In this document: positions 10,188-19,225 of the stretch, one piece after another
How the letters are laid out: each line of letters begins with the position of its first letter
Numbering within the stretch: position 1 is the stretch's first letter
NCBI GenBank assembly: GCA_032718475.1
Contig: JAUCBJ010005779.1
Span: 1 to 26,325 of the forward strand
Direction of reading: 5' to 3'
Source of the DNA: Nemertoderma westbladi
Lineage: Eukaryota > Xenacoelomorpha > Nemertodermatida > Nemertodermatidae
DNA: 26,325 bases
Position numbers and translations under genes: made by a program
Notes under the pieces: model-generated
The model's input: only the letters and a program-made list of their open reading frames with translations
What the model was told of the DNA's origin: nothing
Databases searched by the model: none

Positions 10188-10681
10188 GAGAAGGTGGAAA
10201 ATTTCTACCACAATCTACAAGCAGCTACTGATGGAGTGGATCAGCATGCATTCTTAACATTCCTGGGAAACTTTAATGCAAGTCTGCATCAATCACCTAC
10301 ATCGCCCTGGGTCTATAGCGATAGTGTTAACCGAAATTCCGTCCATCTTCAGGATTTCATCTCTGGAAATGGATTGTTTTCGGCTGGAACCCAGTTCAAG
10401 AAGCGAACTGGAAAGCTACGGACTCACAGTGGACCCAGTGGTCACAAGTCCCAGATAGACAATATTCTGTTTCGTAGGAAATACAGGAGCTCTATACAAG
10501 ACTATAATGCATTTGCACTTCGACCCTTCTCCCTAGTGATCACCGCCTTATTGTGGCCAAGGTAAGACTTAGTCTGCGTGCTAGCAGAACAACGAAATCT
10601 GCCTTGCCGCGGCTTGACTGGTCCTTTCTGTTGCAACAGCCAAGTGTGAGATCCAGCTTCACAGCTGAGCAACAGGTATGA
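10188..10681 (+). pseudogene. LINE endonuclease-domain relic
   Basis: From 10188 the frame reads EKVENFYHNLQAA, then FLTFLGNFNASL (the family's GDFNA motif with D changed to N) and SGHKSQIDNILFRR (the QIDYIL motif). A shift of frame near 10535 gives SDHRLIVAKVRLSLR, the conserved SDH, and the frame ends at a TGA at 10679. Before 10188 the preceding VVLIVCYSPTSVP lies in another frame. These are the last motifs of an AP-endonuclease-type LINE domain. At least two frameshifts and the altered GDFNA show it is dead. Confidence 0.75.
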
Positions 10682-10974
10682 GGTTCTTGCCGCTGAGGCG
10701 GCAGATCACTGTAAGGGCTATACTGCCCTTACAGAAGCAGTTAAGTTAGCAGTTGAAGAAACAGTGCCTGTATAACCTCAAAACGGGAAAAAGGCCCCCT
10801 GGACTGACCACAAAATTTAGAAGTGCCGAAATGACCTCTATAAGGCCCAGAAAGAGTCCCGACTCAAACAGACTACAGCGGCCAAGAATGCAGTTAAGTC
10901 AGTTTCCAGGATTTGGAAGTCACATAGAATTAAACGGAATCTTAAGGTCCAATTATTAAGAGCAGCCAGTACTC

Positions 10975-11379
10975 CTCTATGGGAGTCCATGCTGGGCTCT
11001 AACTGATGATGAGACCAAATCTCTCGATTGCACATTCACAAGAATGTTACGCCGGGTTCACTGTGTCCAGTATAATGCACACATCTCCAACCAGACACTA
11101 TATAACACTGGAGGTGTCTCATTGGTGCCCAAGTTGAAACTAGAACAAAGCCGCCACCGCTTTGCAGGACATTGCTTTCGCCGTGAGGACCAGCCAGAGG
11201 ATAATCTTGTGCCTTGGCAGCCTCATGGAGTGAATAAGCATGGTGGACAACCCATGATTTTCTTGAGAGGCATCTTAAAGGACACTGGCCTTGAAGACGC
11301 GGATGATCTAGGAAATGTCATGGGTGATAGGGAATTGCGGCGGTGCAATTTTGTCGACAAGCCGGCACAGCATTCTTAA
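10975..11379 (+). pseudogene. LINE ORF2 C-terminal relic
   Basis: The frame reads LYGSPCWALTDDETKSLD, then FTRMLRRVHCVQYN, RHRFAGHCFRRED and DTGLEDADDLGNVMGDRELR, stopping at 11377. The LRFAGHC...DTGL...MxDR series is the usual C-terminal segment after the reverse transcriptase in RTE-like elements. It is joined out of frame to an upstream region encoding RAASTPLW, so RT sequence has been lost. Confidence 0.75.
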
Positions 11380-11433
11380 AATGTAGCTGCAATGCAGCAT
11401 GACGATCCTAGTAGTAGTAGCCGTACTCAAGTG

Positions 11434-11447
11434 GTTACCTAGGTAAC
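11434..11447. promoter_or_regulatory. perfect X-box-like palindrome
   Basis: GTTACCTAGGTAAC matches the RFX-family consensus (GTTRCC, two bases, GGYAAC). It lies 25 bases inside the intron from the donor of exon 11472-11682, just beyond the LINE end. Binding is inference only. Confidence 0.35.
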
Positions 11448-11471
11448 TGAGTTGTTTAAATAAACACTCAC

Positions 11472-11682
11472 CTCCTCCAACGCGGATGTACTGAGACGAT
11501 GGCCAGCAACGTTGATGACGTCATCGTCCCTAGACAGGACGGAAACGTATCCATTTTGATCCTGCGTTCCCGCGTCCATGGTGTCATAGAAACCGGGAAA
11601 AGTTGAGAAGTAGGTCGACTCGAAACGGGCGTCGCCGCCCTCGCCCCAAAGGGTGGAGAGGGAGCAGGGTGGTAAGGGTAAC
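11472..11682 (-). CDS. ACSS3: ACSS3 exon d (hinge and A8 motif)
   Basis: The exon is 211 nt: one base completing lysine, then 70 codons. The acceptor is taccctag|GTTACCC and the donor GAGGAG|GTGAGT. It encodes LPLPPCSLSTLW, FPGFYDTMDAG, YVSVLSRDDDVINVAGHRLS and ALEE. DTMDAG corresponds to the ribose-binding Asp motif and RDDDVINVAGHR to the A8 hinge motif where the C-terminal lid rotates. The first 17 or so bases (codons LPLPP) are part of the 29-bp minisatellite. This exon-proximal acceptor is chosen because it keeps frame and reproduces the LPLPP expected for ACSS3; 29 is not divisible by three, and going two or more consensus units upstream meets an in-frame TAG. Confidence 0.92.
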
Positions 11683-12350
11683 CTAGGGTAAGGGAGGGTG
11701 GTAAGGGTAACCTATGGAAAGGGAGGGTGGTAAGGGTAACCTAGGGTAAGGGAGGGTGGTAAGGGTAACCTAGGGTAAGGGAGGGTGGTAAGGGTAACCT
11801 AGGGTAAGGGAGGGTGGTAAGGGTAACCTAGGGTAAGGGGGTGGTAAGGGTGACCTATGGAGAGGGATGGTGGTAAGAGTAACCTAGGGGGGGGGGGGGG
11901 TGGTAAGGGTAACCTAGGGTAAGGGAGGGTTGGTAAGGGTAACCTAGGGTAAGGGAGGGTGGTAAGGGAAAAAGGAGGGTGGTAAGGGTAACCTAGGGTA
12001 AGGGAGGGTGGTAAGGGTAACCTAGGGTAAGGGAGGGTGGTAAGGGTAACCTATGGTAAGGGAGGGTGGTAAGGGTAACCTATGGAGAGGGAGGGTGGTA
12101 AGGATAACCTAGGGAGGGGGAGGTGTGGTAAGGGTAACCAAGGGAGGGGGGTGGTAAGGGTAACCTAGGGTAAGGGAGGGTGGTAAGGGTAACCTATGGA
12201 GAGGGAGGGTGGTAAGGGTAACCCAGGGAGGGGGGTTGGTAAGGGTAACCTAGGGTAAGGGAGGGTGGTAAGGGTAACCTAGGGAAAGGGAGGGTGGTAA
12301 GGCTAACATAGGGAAAAGGCGGGTTGTAAGGGTTACGTGGAGAAAGGGAG
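11665..12350. repeat. 29-bp G-rich minisatellite carrying a 3' splice site, about 23 copies
   Basis: The plus-strand unit consists of tggtaagggtaacctag followed by ggtaagggaggg. Read on the ACSS3 strand, each unit is a pyrimidine tract ending CCCTTACCCTAG, then GTTACCCTTACC, i.e. an acceptor plus the first codons of exon 11472-11682. Later copies vary (taagg, gagagg, a run of 13 G near 11888). The plus (template) strand repeatedly has four runs of GGG with short loops, a G-quadruplex pattern. It fills almost the whole 724-bp intron. Confidence 0.9.
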
Positions 12351-12406
12351 GGTACTATATAGGATGGTAAGGGTGACCTACAGAAACACTGTTCTAATTA
12401 ACTCAC

Positions 12407-12597
12407 TTGAGTACAATGCGACCCAATGTACCTCGTTGTACCTCTTTGCCGTCTGGTCCCACTACACTCAGATTCCACCCGGGTACAGGCTGACCAGCCG
12501 TATTGGCTGGAGGGTGTCTACTGGCACCCAATCCTATACAGGGAGCGGTCATTGGGAAACCCGATTCCGTTTGCCACCAGTGATCCAATACAGGAAC
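12407..12597 (-). CDS. ACSS3: ACSS3 exon c (DHWWQTE motif)
   Basis: The exon is 191 nt: 63 codons plus two bases. The acceptor is acgttttag|GTTCCT and the donor CTCAA|GTGAGT. Translation starts VPVLDHWWQTESGFP, the A5 motif that contacts the adenine/acyl-adenylate in ACS enzymes. It passes GQPVPGWNL, the conserved PG segment before the hinge, and ends GRIVL plus AA, which with the next exon's first G gives lysine. The exon is flanked on both sides by minisatellite: the 56-bp donor-bearing array upstream in the transcript and the 29-bp acceptor-bearing array downstream. Confidence 0.94.
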
Positions 12598-12805
12598 CTA
12601 AAACGTTGGTTAGTGTATGTATTTTTTGGTGAATTTGTGGTTTCATATTATTACTGGAGGTAAATTATTATAAAAATATATTATAGGATATTGTACTTCT
12701 TAAAAGATTAACAAGTATCAAAACACAATTACCCATTGCTTTACTAAAGTAAAATCACAGCGATTGCTCTGTCACTATTAAGATTATACAATGTGACACA
12801 GCGTC

Positions 12806-14712
12806 AGTGACACAGGATACAATCAGCGACTGTAATCAGAACGCACCTTAAACACTCGCTTACTGACACAGGAAACAATCAACGACTGTAATCAGAACGC
12901 ACCTTAAACACTCGCTTACTGACACAGGATACAAACAGCGACTGTAATCAGAACGCACCTTAAAAACTCGCTTACTGACACAGGATACAAACAGCGACTG
13001 TAATCAGAACGCACCTTAAACACTCGCTTACTGACACAGGATACAATCAGCAACTGTAATCAGAACGCACCTTAAACACTCGCTTACTGACCTAGGATAC
13101 AAACAGCGACTGTAATCAGAACGCACCTTTAGCACTCGCTTACTGACACAGGATACAAACAGCGACTGTAATCAGAACGCACCTTAAAAACTCGCTTACT
13201 GACACAGGATACAAACAGCGACTGTAATCAGAACGCACCTTAAACACTCGCTTACTGACACAGGATACAATCAACGACTGTAATCTGAACGCACCTTAAA
13301 CACTCGCTTACTGACACAGGATACAATCAGCAACTGTAATCAGAACGCACCTTAAACACTCGCTTACTGACACAGGATACAAACAGCGACTGTAATCAGA
13401 ACGCACCTTAAACACTCGCTTACTGACACAGGATACAAACAGCGACTGTAATCAGAACGCACCTTGAACACTCGCTTACTGGCACAGGATACAAACAGCG
13501 ACTGTAATCAGAACGCACCTTGAACACTCGCTTACTGGCACAGGATACAAACAGCGACTGTAATCAGAACGCACCTTAAACACTCGCTTACTGACACGGG
13601 ATACAATCAGCGACTGTAATCAGAACGCACCTTAAACACTCGCTTACTGACAGAGGATACAAGCAGCGACTGTAATCAGAACGCACCTTAAACACTCGCT
13701 TACTGACACAGGATACAAACAGCGACTGTAATCAGAACGCACCTTAAACACTCGCTTACTGAAACAGGATACAAACAGCGACTGTAATCAGAACGCACCT
13801 TAAACACTCGCTTACTGACACAGGATACAAACAGCGACTGTAATCAGAACGCACCTTAAACACTCGCTTACTGAAACAGGATACAAACAGCGACTGTAAT
13901 CAGAACGCACCTTAAACACTCGCTTACTGAAACAGGATACAAACAGCGACTGTAATCAGAACGCACCTTAAACACTCGCTTACTGAAACAGGATACAAAC
14001 AGCGACTGTAATCAGAACGCACCTTAAACACTCGCTTACTGACACAGGATACAAACAGCGACTGTAATCAGAACGCACCTTAAACACTCGCTTACTGAAA
14101 CAGGATACAAACAGCGACTGTAATCAGAACGCACCTTAAACACTCGCTTACTGACACAGGATACAAACAGCGACTGTAATCAGAACGCACCTTGAACACT
14201 CGCTTACTGACACAGGATACAAACAGCGACTGTAATCAGAACGCACCTTAAACACTCGCTTACTGACACAGGATACAAACAGCGACTGTAATCAGAACGC
14301 ACCTTAAACACTCGCTTACTGACACAGGATACAATCAACGACTGTAATCAGAACGCACCTTAAACACTCGCTTACTGACACAGAATACAATCAGCGACTG
14401 TAATCAGAACGCACCTTGAACACTCGCTTACTGACACAGGATACAAACAGCGACTGTAATCAGAACGCACCTTAAACACTCGCTTACTGACACAGGATAC
14501 AAACAGCGACTGTAATCAGAACGCACCTTAAGCACTCGCTTACTGACACAGGATACAAACAGCGACTGTAATCAGAACGCAAATTAAACACTCGCTTACT
14601 GGCACAGGATACAAACAGCGACTGAAATCAGAACGCACCTTGAACACTCGCTTACTGACACAGGATACAAACAGCGACTGTAATCAGAACGCACCTTGAA
14701 CACTCGCTTACT
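12806..14712. repeat. 56-bp minisatellite carrying a 5' splice site, about 34 copies
   Basis: The unit starts cactcgcttactgacacagg on plus and ends cagaacgcaccttaaa. On the ACSS3 strand each unit contains AGTAAGCGAGTGTTTAAG, the last 18 exon bases, followed by the donor GTGCGT. Copies are highly similar, with a small set of recurring variants (ttaaac/ttgaac, gacaca/gaaaca, acaaac/acaatc). The last unit overlaps the genuine exon end. No long open frame is produced. The remaining intron part, 12598-12805, is unremarkable AT-rich sequence holding the acceptor of exon c. Confidence 0.95.
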
Positions 14713-14919
14713 CCAATCAGCGGTATCCATGTCGCAGTGCTCCCCCGCTACGAACAAGTTCCTCAACGAACTGAGATCGTAACCGTTGGCGCTTCCGGCC
14801 TCCGGATCCTCTTTCCGGATGGCCCGGAGAGCGGTCGGAGCAGTGAACAGTGTCACGATACCATGGTCCGATATCAACCGGAAGTATGCGGACGGGTCAG
14901 GCGTTCCCACCGGTTTACC
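14695..14919 (-). CDS. ACSS3: ACSS3 exon b (GKPVGTPD to WSKRVFK)
   Basis: The exon is 225 nt, exactly 75 codons, phase 0 at both ends. The acceptor is attaatcgcacag|GGTAAA and the donor TTCAAG|GTGCGT. It encodes GKPVGTPDPSAYFRLISDHG, then TAPTALRAIRKEDPE and LFVAGEHCDMDTADWSKRVFK. GKPVGTPD points to ACSS3/propionyl-CoA synthetase rather than ACSS1 or ACSS2, which carry a different sequence here (family knowledge). The last 18 exon bases (14695-14712) together with the donor form part of the repeat unit of the adjoining 56-bp array, so the true donor is the rightmost of about 34 near-identical copies. Confidence 0.94.
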
Positions 14920-15110
14920 CTGTGCGATTAATATCATATGTAACAACCGGAGGAATTCCGGGAATTAATAACACAGAAACTTATTGTTTGTAAATATCCA
15001 CATTATCCACGAAGCTAAGGAAAATCAACTACTTTCGCTAAGAAAGATTTTCCTTAGCTGAGATGGTCTATTCATAGTGGGCTATTTTACTTGTATGGAG
15101 CAGATTTGGG
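14920..15110. other. intron start with an inverted repeat
   Basis: Mostly plain intron. Around 15014-15061 the stretch agctaaggaaaatc is followed after a short spacer by its complement gattttccttagct, a 14-bp-arm hairpin. Confidence 0.6.
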
Positions 15111-16155
15111 GTTTTTTGACCGGTGAAAAAACTAGCCTTTAAAAGTACCCTGAAATTTTGCATGTATATACTACTCGTCGAGGCGCATCTTTTGGGCTAG
15201 GTCTCATATCCAGGAAAAATCTGGTTTCCATGCCAACGGACTTATAAAAAAGTCTATGTATTTCAAGTCAATATTTATAACTATATTTGTAGGAAAACTA
15301 TAATAGATATAAACTTGGGGTTTCTCAACACAACTATAAAGTCCATAGCAGAGCCGATTGAGGTTAAATAGAAATTCCAGTTACCTTGGCAACCGGGCTA
15401 AACAGATGTTAAAATTTTTAAAATGTTAATTTGAAGCCAAAGGTTAAGGTGTGATGACTTGGGACCAATCCCTACCCCCACTATATAACTTATTCTGCTT
15501 CCGAATTTGATTGTTCTATTTTGCAGTTACCATGACAACCGCTGAAAACAGATGTTTTTATACAAAAATTACTCATTTGGACATAGACTTGGCGATAAAA
15601 TTTTACGAAACTGGGTATGTGTTATCTGGACCACTAGTTGGAACTTTTAGTGAAACTCAAAACATTCCAGAAATATCTAGTTACCATGGTAACTGGAGCT
15701 TATTAAAGTCAATTTCATTCAAGTCTATATTTTTAACTCTTGTTTGTAGGAAAACTGTATTAGATATAAATATTGGGTTTCCCAACTCAACTATCAGGAA
15801 GGTCCTTAGAGGAGCCAATTGTGGTTAATTAGAAAATCCAGTTACCTTGGTAACCAGGCTAAACAGATGTTATAATTTAAAAAATTATAATTAGAAACAC
15901 AAGTTAAAGGCATTATGACTTGGGACCAACCCCTACCACCATAATATCAGTTATTCTGCATCCAATCAACGTTGTTCTATTTGCCAGTTACCTTGACAAC
16001 CACTGCAAACAGACTTTTTAACAAATTAATAATTAATTTTGCACATAAACTACTCAATGAAGCTTCCTTGAAGTCGATGTGTCACCTGGAACCACAAACT
16101 AGATCGTAATGTAAAACTCAGCATTTCTAGAAAAGTCCAGTTACCTTGGCAATAC
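15110..16155. repeat. 461-bp tandem satellite built of about 150-bp monomers with X-box-like palindromes
   Basis: About 2.3 diverged copies of a 460-461-bp unit. Each unit contains three related sub-blocks, each carrying a 14-bp palindrome of RFX/X-box type: starts at 15224, 15380, 15526, 15680, 15841, 15987 and 16140. The one at 15680 is a perfect GTTACCATGGTAAC. Several are followed by the same flank (aaacagatgtt). Spacings are 156, 146, 154, 161, 146 and 153. A 105-codon frame at 15511-15828 is a by-product. Confidence 0.8.
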
Positions 16156-17856
16156 CGGGTATTGGAAGAGACAGCAACAATACCTGCAATATCTTACTGT
16201 AAAGTTTGTAAATCAAATCATAAATCCGACCTTCTCACCAAAACAGTAAACTCTAAGTAAGCGAATATATTGCAGTATCGATCTCTTATAACCGGTGAGG
16301 CAGAAAACAGTCTACGAGCAGACAAACTTCGATGAAACAAAATCCCGCGCAGCGAATCCTAAAATCAGGCTGACTCACTGACGGACTAAGGGGCTCGTAC
16401 ACTTTGCCGCGGTGTGATTTATATGGTTTGGGCGAAGAGACGCTAGCTAGGTACACAGGCAGAGATTTGGAGATGTCTAACTAGCGGGCAAAGCACAGTA
16501 CGGACAAAAGTTAATTTTATATATTTTGAGGTGTAAATAAATTTCTAACGCGCGTGTGTTAATTCTGAACGGTCAAAAAACAGTTTTGCTCCTTCACATA
16601 TATAATTACTGGGTACGGTGTGCATTTTACGAATATTCTAATTTTATAACTTGTAGGTCCAATACTCACGAATGATAAGGTTCCTTCCCCTCTTGCGTAT
16701 TTCCAGGACTCAAATTCAGGCATAGGGTTAATGCTACGCCCAGAATTCGGCAATTTTAGGTACCAGGTCCCTGATACTAAGAAGAGATGTGTTAGTTTAC
16801 TACTGTAGGCGTACAGTTACTAATAGCTATCCTGGCTCCTATCTAGAATTTTAGTCACCCAGGTAGTCCGGGTAACTTCCTATTAGGGCGTTGGCGGGGA
16901 CACGGTAGATGTTAGTATCCCTAATAGCCTCAATTTATTTGCGCCTAGCTGTAAACTGCCCTACCGCCTGAACGGTACAATCCCAATTCAGGTGAAAACA
17001 CAGCAACCCCCCTAGCCTACAAGTTCTAATGCGATGGACACTGTCGTACTACAAATAGTCGCACACACACCTGTACTTAGCAAGAGTTAGGCGTACAGTT
17101 TGCTGCACCCTACCAATTTGTATGCTTCGTACCGGTGTGCCTACGTCCTATCTGCGTACTAGTATCTGCCTGCGCTCTCTCTCTCCCCGTAGGAATGTGA
17201 AGGTCTACTGTGGTTTTTCCTGAATTAAGACAGTACAGTCCCTAAGATGTAATTTTAGGCTCACAGCGTGTCACTACTTCTACCCTTTGATCTTTGGTCT
17301 TACACTTAGGTAGCGAGGCGTCGAACGCTGTCTAACCTTTCAGGCGATGGGCGAATAACTCAAGATGGTATTGCGGGTTGTCTCTCGTCTACATTCCCCC
17401 GATGTTCCCGTTCATTGCTGCGGCCCGAGCTCTAGCCGGCCATCCTGTTCCTTAGGTTTGTTCACCGTAGTGAATCATGGTGAAAGAAAAGCAGATAGCG
17501 GTATTTCTGAATTTATTGCAGATAATAATACAAAATGTAATCTGAGAACTAATGACAGAATAAACAAAATCAGATAACTCAATAGAATGAATTGCAACGA
17601 GTTAGAGCAATGAGATAACTAATGAACAAATCGCACCTTTATATAGCAAATTTGTGCTGCAATCAATCGAGAACATTCTATAATTATATTGGGTTTTTAA
17701 AGATAACCATTGGTCCAGCTAATGTATAACTTGCACGACATTGGATACAATCTAATAACTGCAGTCTCATTGGTTAATCTAGGTACAAACGAATGCAATT
17801 TAATTTGTAGCGGTCAATTTAAATGAGTTGAAATTCTGCACAAAAAATAATTCGCA
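16156..17856. other. intron of possible transposon origin, no gene seen
   Basis: More GC-balanced than the flanks. The short motif aggcgtacagtt appears near 16807 and 17091. Near 17570-17710, agataact-type motifs recur (cagataactcaa, gagataactaat, aagataacca), which may be subterminal repeats of a DNA transposon. Frames at 17365-17577 and 16559-16753 have no recognisable domains. Confidence 0.4.
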
Positions 17857-17926
17857 CTTACTAGGATTCGAACTCAATACCTACTACACATATAATTTCC
17901 AACGCTCTACCGACTGAGCTAGGCTT
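17857..17926 (-). tRNA. tRNA-like relic (pseudo-tRNA or SINE head)
   Basis: On the minus strand the sequence has an A box with intact D arm (TAGCTCAGTCGGTAGAGC) and a B box (GAGTTCGAATCC), followed within about 15 bases by a run of T that could stop pol III. The anticodon and acceptor stems do not pair, so it is not a working tRNA. It sits exactly at the left breakpoint of the 1,766-bp duplication. Confidence 0.45.
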
Positions 17927-18160
17927 GGGGTGAAACAGACTGCTGGGAGGGGGGAAAAAAAAAAAAGAAAACCAGCAGGAAAACAAGGAAAAACAGAAAG
18001 GGGAAAAGAGGGAAAAGGGAACAAAAAAAGAAAAAAATGTGAAAACATTAGACATATTGCTGAAATGGTTTATTTTATAAGTAGATAAAAAAGTATGGTT
18101 TTCATTTTTAAATAGGACATTATTTTAACTACTTCCATTGAAATCCCAGTCAAAAATGTT

Positions 18161-18296
18161 CATGCGTATCGCATGTGGGTCACGCATCTAATTCGCATGC
18201 GAATCGCATGAGAAAGTGTCCAGACCTTTAGAAGCGATACGCATGCGGATATCATGCGAAGTACCCATGCGTATCGCACGTGTCTAGCATGCGATT
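18161..18296. repeat. cluster of CATGCGTATCGCATG-type palindromes
   Basis: At least five overlapping direct and inverted occurrences of a core like catgcgtatcgcatg or gcatgcgaatcgcatg within 136 bp. Repeated in copy 2 at 19927-20062. The arrangement resembles subterminal transposase-binding repeats of a DNA transposon, but no transposase is present. Confidence 0.7.
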
Positions 18297-18831
18297 CTCT
18301 TTAGTGTAGAATAAACCAATGGCCATATATGACCAAATAAATTAACCCTATCTGGTCCAGTCTATTTTACTACTCAATTGGCCCAGGGGGGGAGGGGCAG
18401 AGGGGGGTCATTTTAGACATTTGTTTATATCTTGGCTCAAAAATTATAATTTCGATGGTTTAAAGGTTTTCGAGGTCGCTGTTTACGATAAAACTTGTTA
18501 AAAAAATATTCGGGCAATGCAACCGTCATTTTTAGTGCCATCTGGTGCTCCAGAATGAAAAGTACAAAGTAGCAAAAATTTCAAACTGTTAAATGTTGCC
18601 TTTGGTTTGATAAGTCTAAAGCTATACTGGTTTTCAAGGTCGCTGATCATGATACAACTCGTTAAAATCATTCGTGGGAATATGAATGCAACTATGATCG
18701 TCGGTGCTTGTCTGCTCTGGGACGAAAAATACAAGTAGCATAAAATTTCAAATGACAAAAATCTAATTTGGTCGGATAATATGATATTGAGTGGCATATA
18801 TGTGATCTAGCATCCTAAAAAACACCTTATG

Positions 18832-19225
18832 TCATAAAATCAGTTGATGGTTCTCTTCACACGATAACAGCAAGGGTGGACCATTCAACTGATAGCTCCT
18901 GAAATGAGGTCGTCGATTACTCCGGATATCCTGGGTTTGAATTTCCTTCCGGAGTTGTTTAAATGAATAACCATTAGCTTTCATGCCCCGAGCCTTAGTA
19001 AGGAAGGTATAGAAGTTATTGTCAATCATATTACCATGTATTATAATTTCAGCTCTATAATATTCACCACCACCATATTTTACTTCATATGTATTAACTT
19101 TGCCAATTAAATCCCGTTGAAAATTCCTAATACAATTGCGTGTGTAATATCCATATCAATTGTTTAGAACATTTAGAACATCTATTTGAGATATTGCTGT
19201 TTTAATCCGTGAATAATAATCGGGT
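18832..19225 (-). pseudogene. unidentified coding relic, copy 1
   Basis: Read on minus, a frame is open from about 19225 to 18832 except for one TGA at 19156-19158. Segments include YYSRIKTAISQIDVLNVLNN before the TGA, then TRNCIRNFQRDLIGKVNTYE, YGGGEYYRAEIIIHG, NNFYTFLTKARG and NGYSFKQLRKEI. The balanced composition and varied residues look like real former coding sequence. I do not recognise the family; a transposon or virus-like element protein is possible. Confidence 0.45.

Larger units (their letters stand above)
9780..11425 (+). mobile_element. non-LTR retrotransposon (LINE), decayed and internally deleted
   Basis: Endonuclease-like and C-terminal LINE segments are present in three frames, antisense to ACSS3 and inside its intron. 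The reverse transcriptase catalytic core (the YxDD region) is absent. A domain boundary that should be separated by several hundred residues is joined near 10960. Upstream sequence from about 9330 (including the ggacccccttcg region) may be its 5' untranslated part. The 3' end has a short GTAGTAGTAG stretch. C-terminal similarity suggests an RTE-like family, but the clade was not fixed. Confidence 0.75.

Noticed and set aside
11665-12350. Telomere-like repeat (ggtaaggg, gggtaacc)
   Set aside because: The unit is 29 bp and contains exon sequence of ACSS3; it is not a TTAGGG-type simple repeat.
12337-12663. Plus-strand frame of 108 codons
   Set aside because: Shadow antisense to the ACSS3 exon carrying DHWWQTE.
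12806-14712. CRISPR-like array of regular repeats
   Set aside because: Units are contiguous without unique spacers, lie in a eukaryotic intron, and the unit derives from an exon end.
17857-17926. Functional tRNA gene
   Set aside because: A and B boxes are present, but the anticodon, T and acceptor stems do not pair properly, so it is kept only as a tRNA-like relic.
18498-18797. 99-codon minus frame (repeated at 20264-20563)
   Set aside because: No recognisable motif, AT-rich composition; identity between copies only reflects the 1,766-bp duplication.
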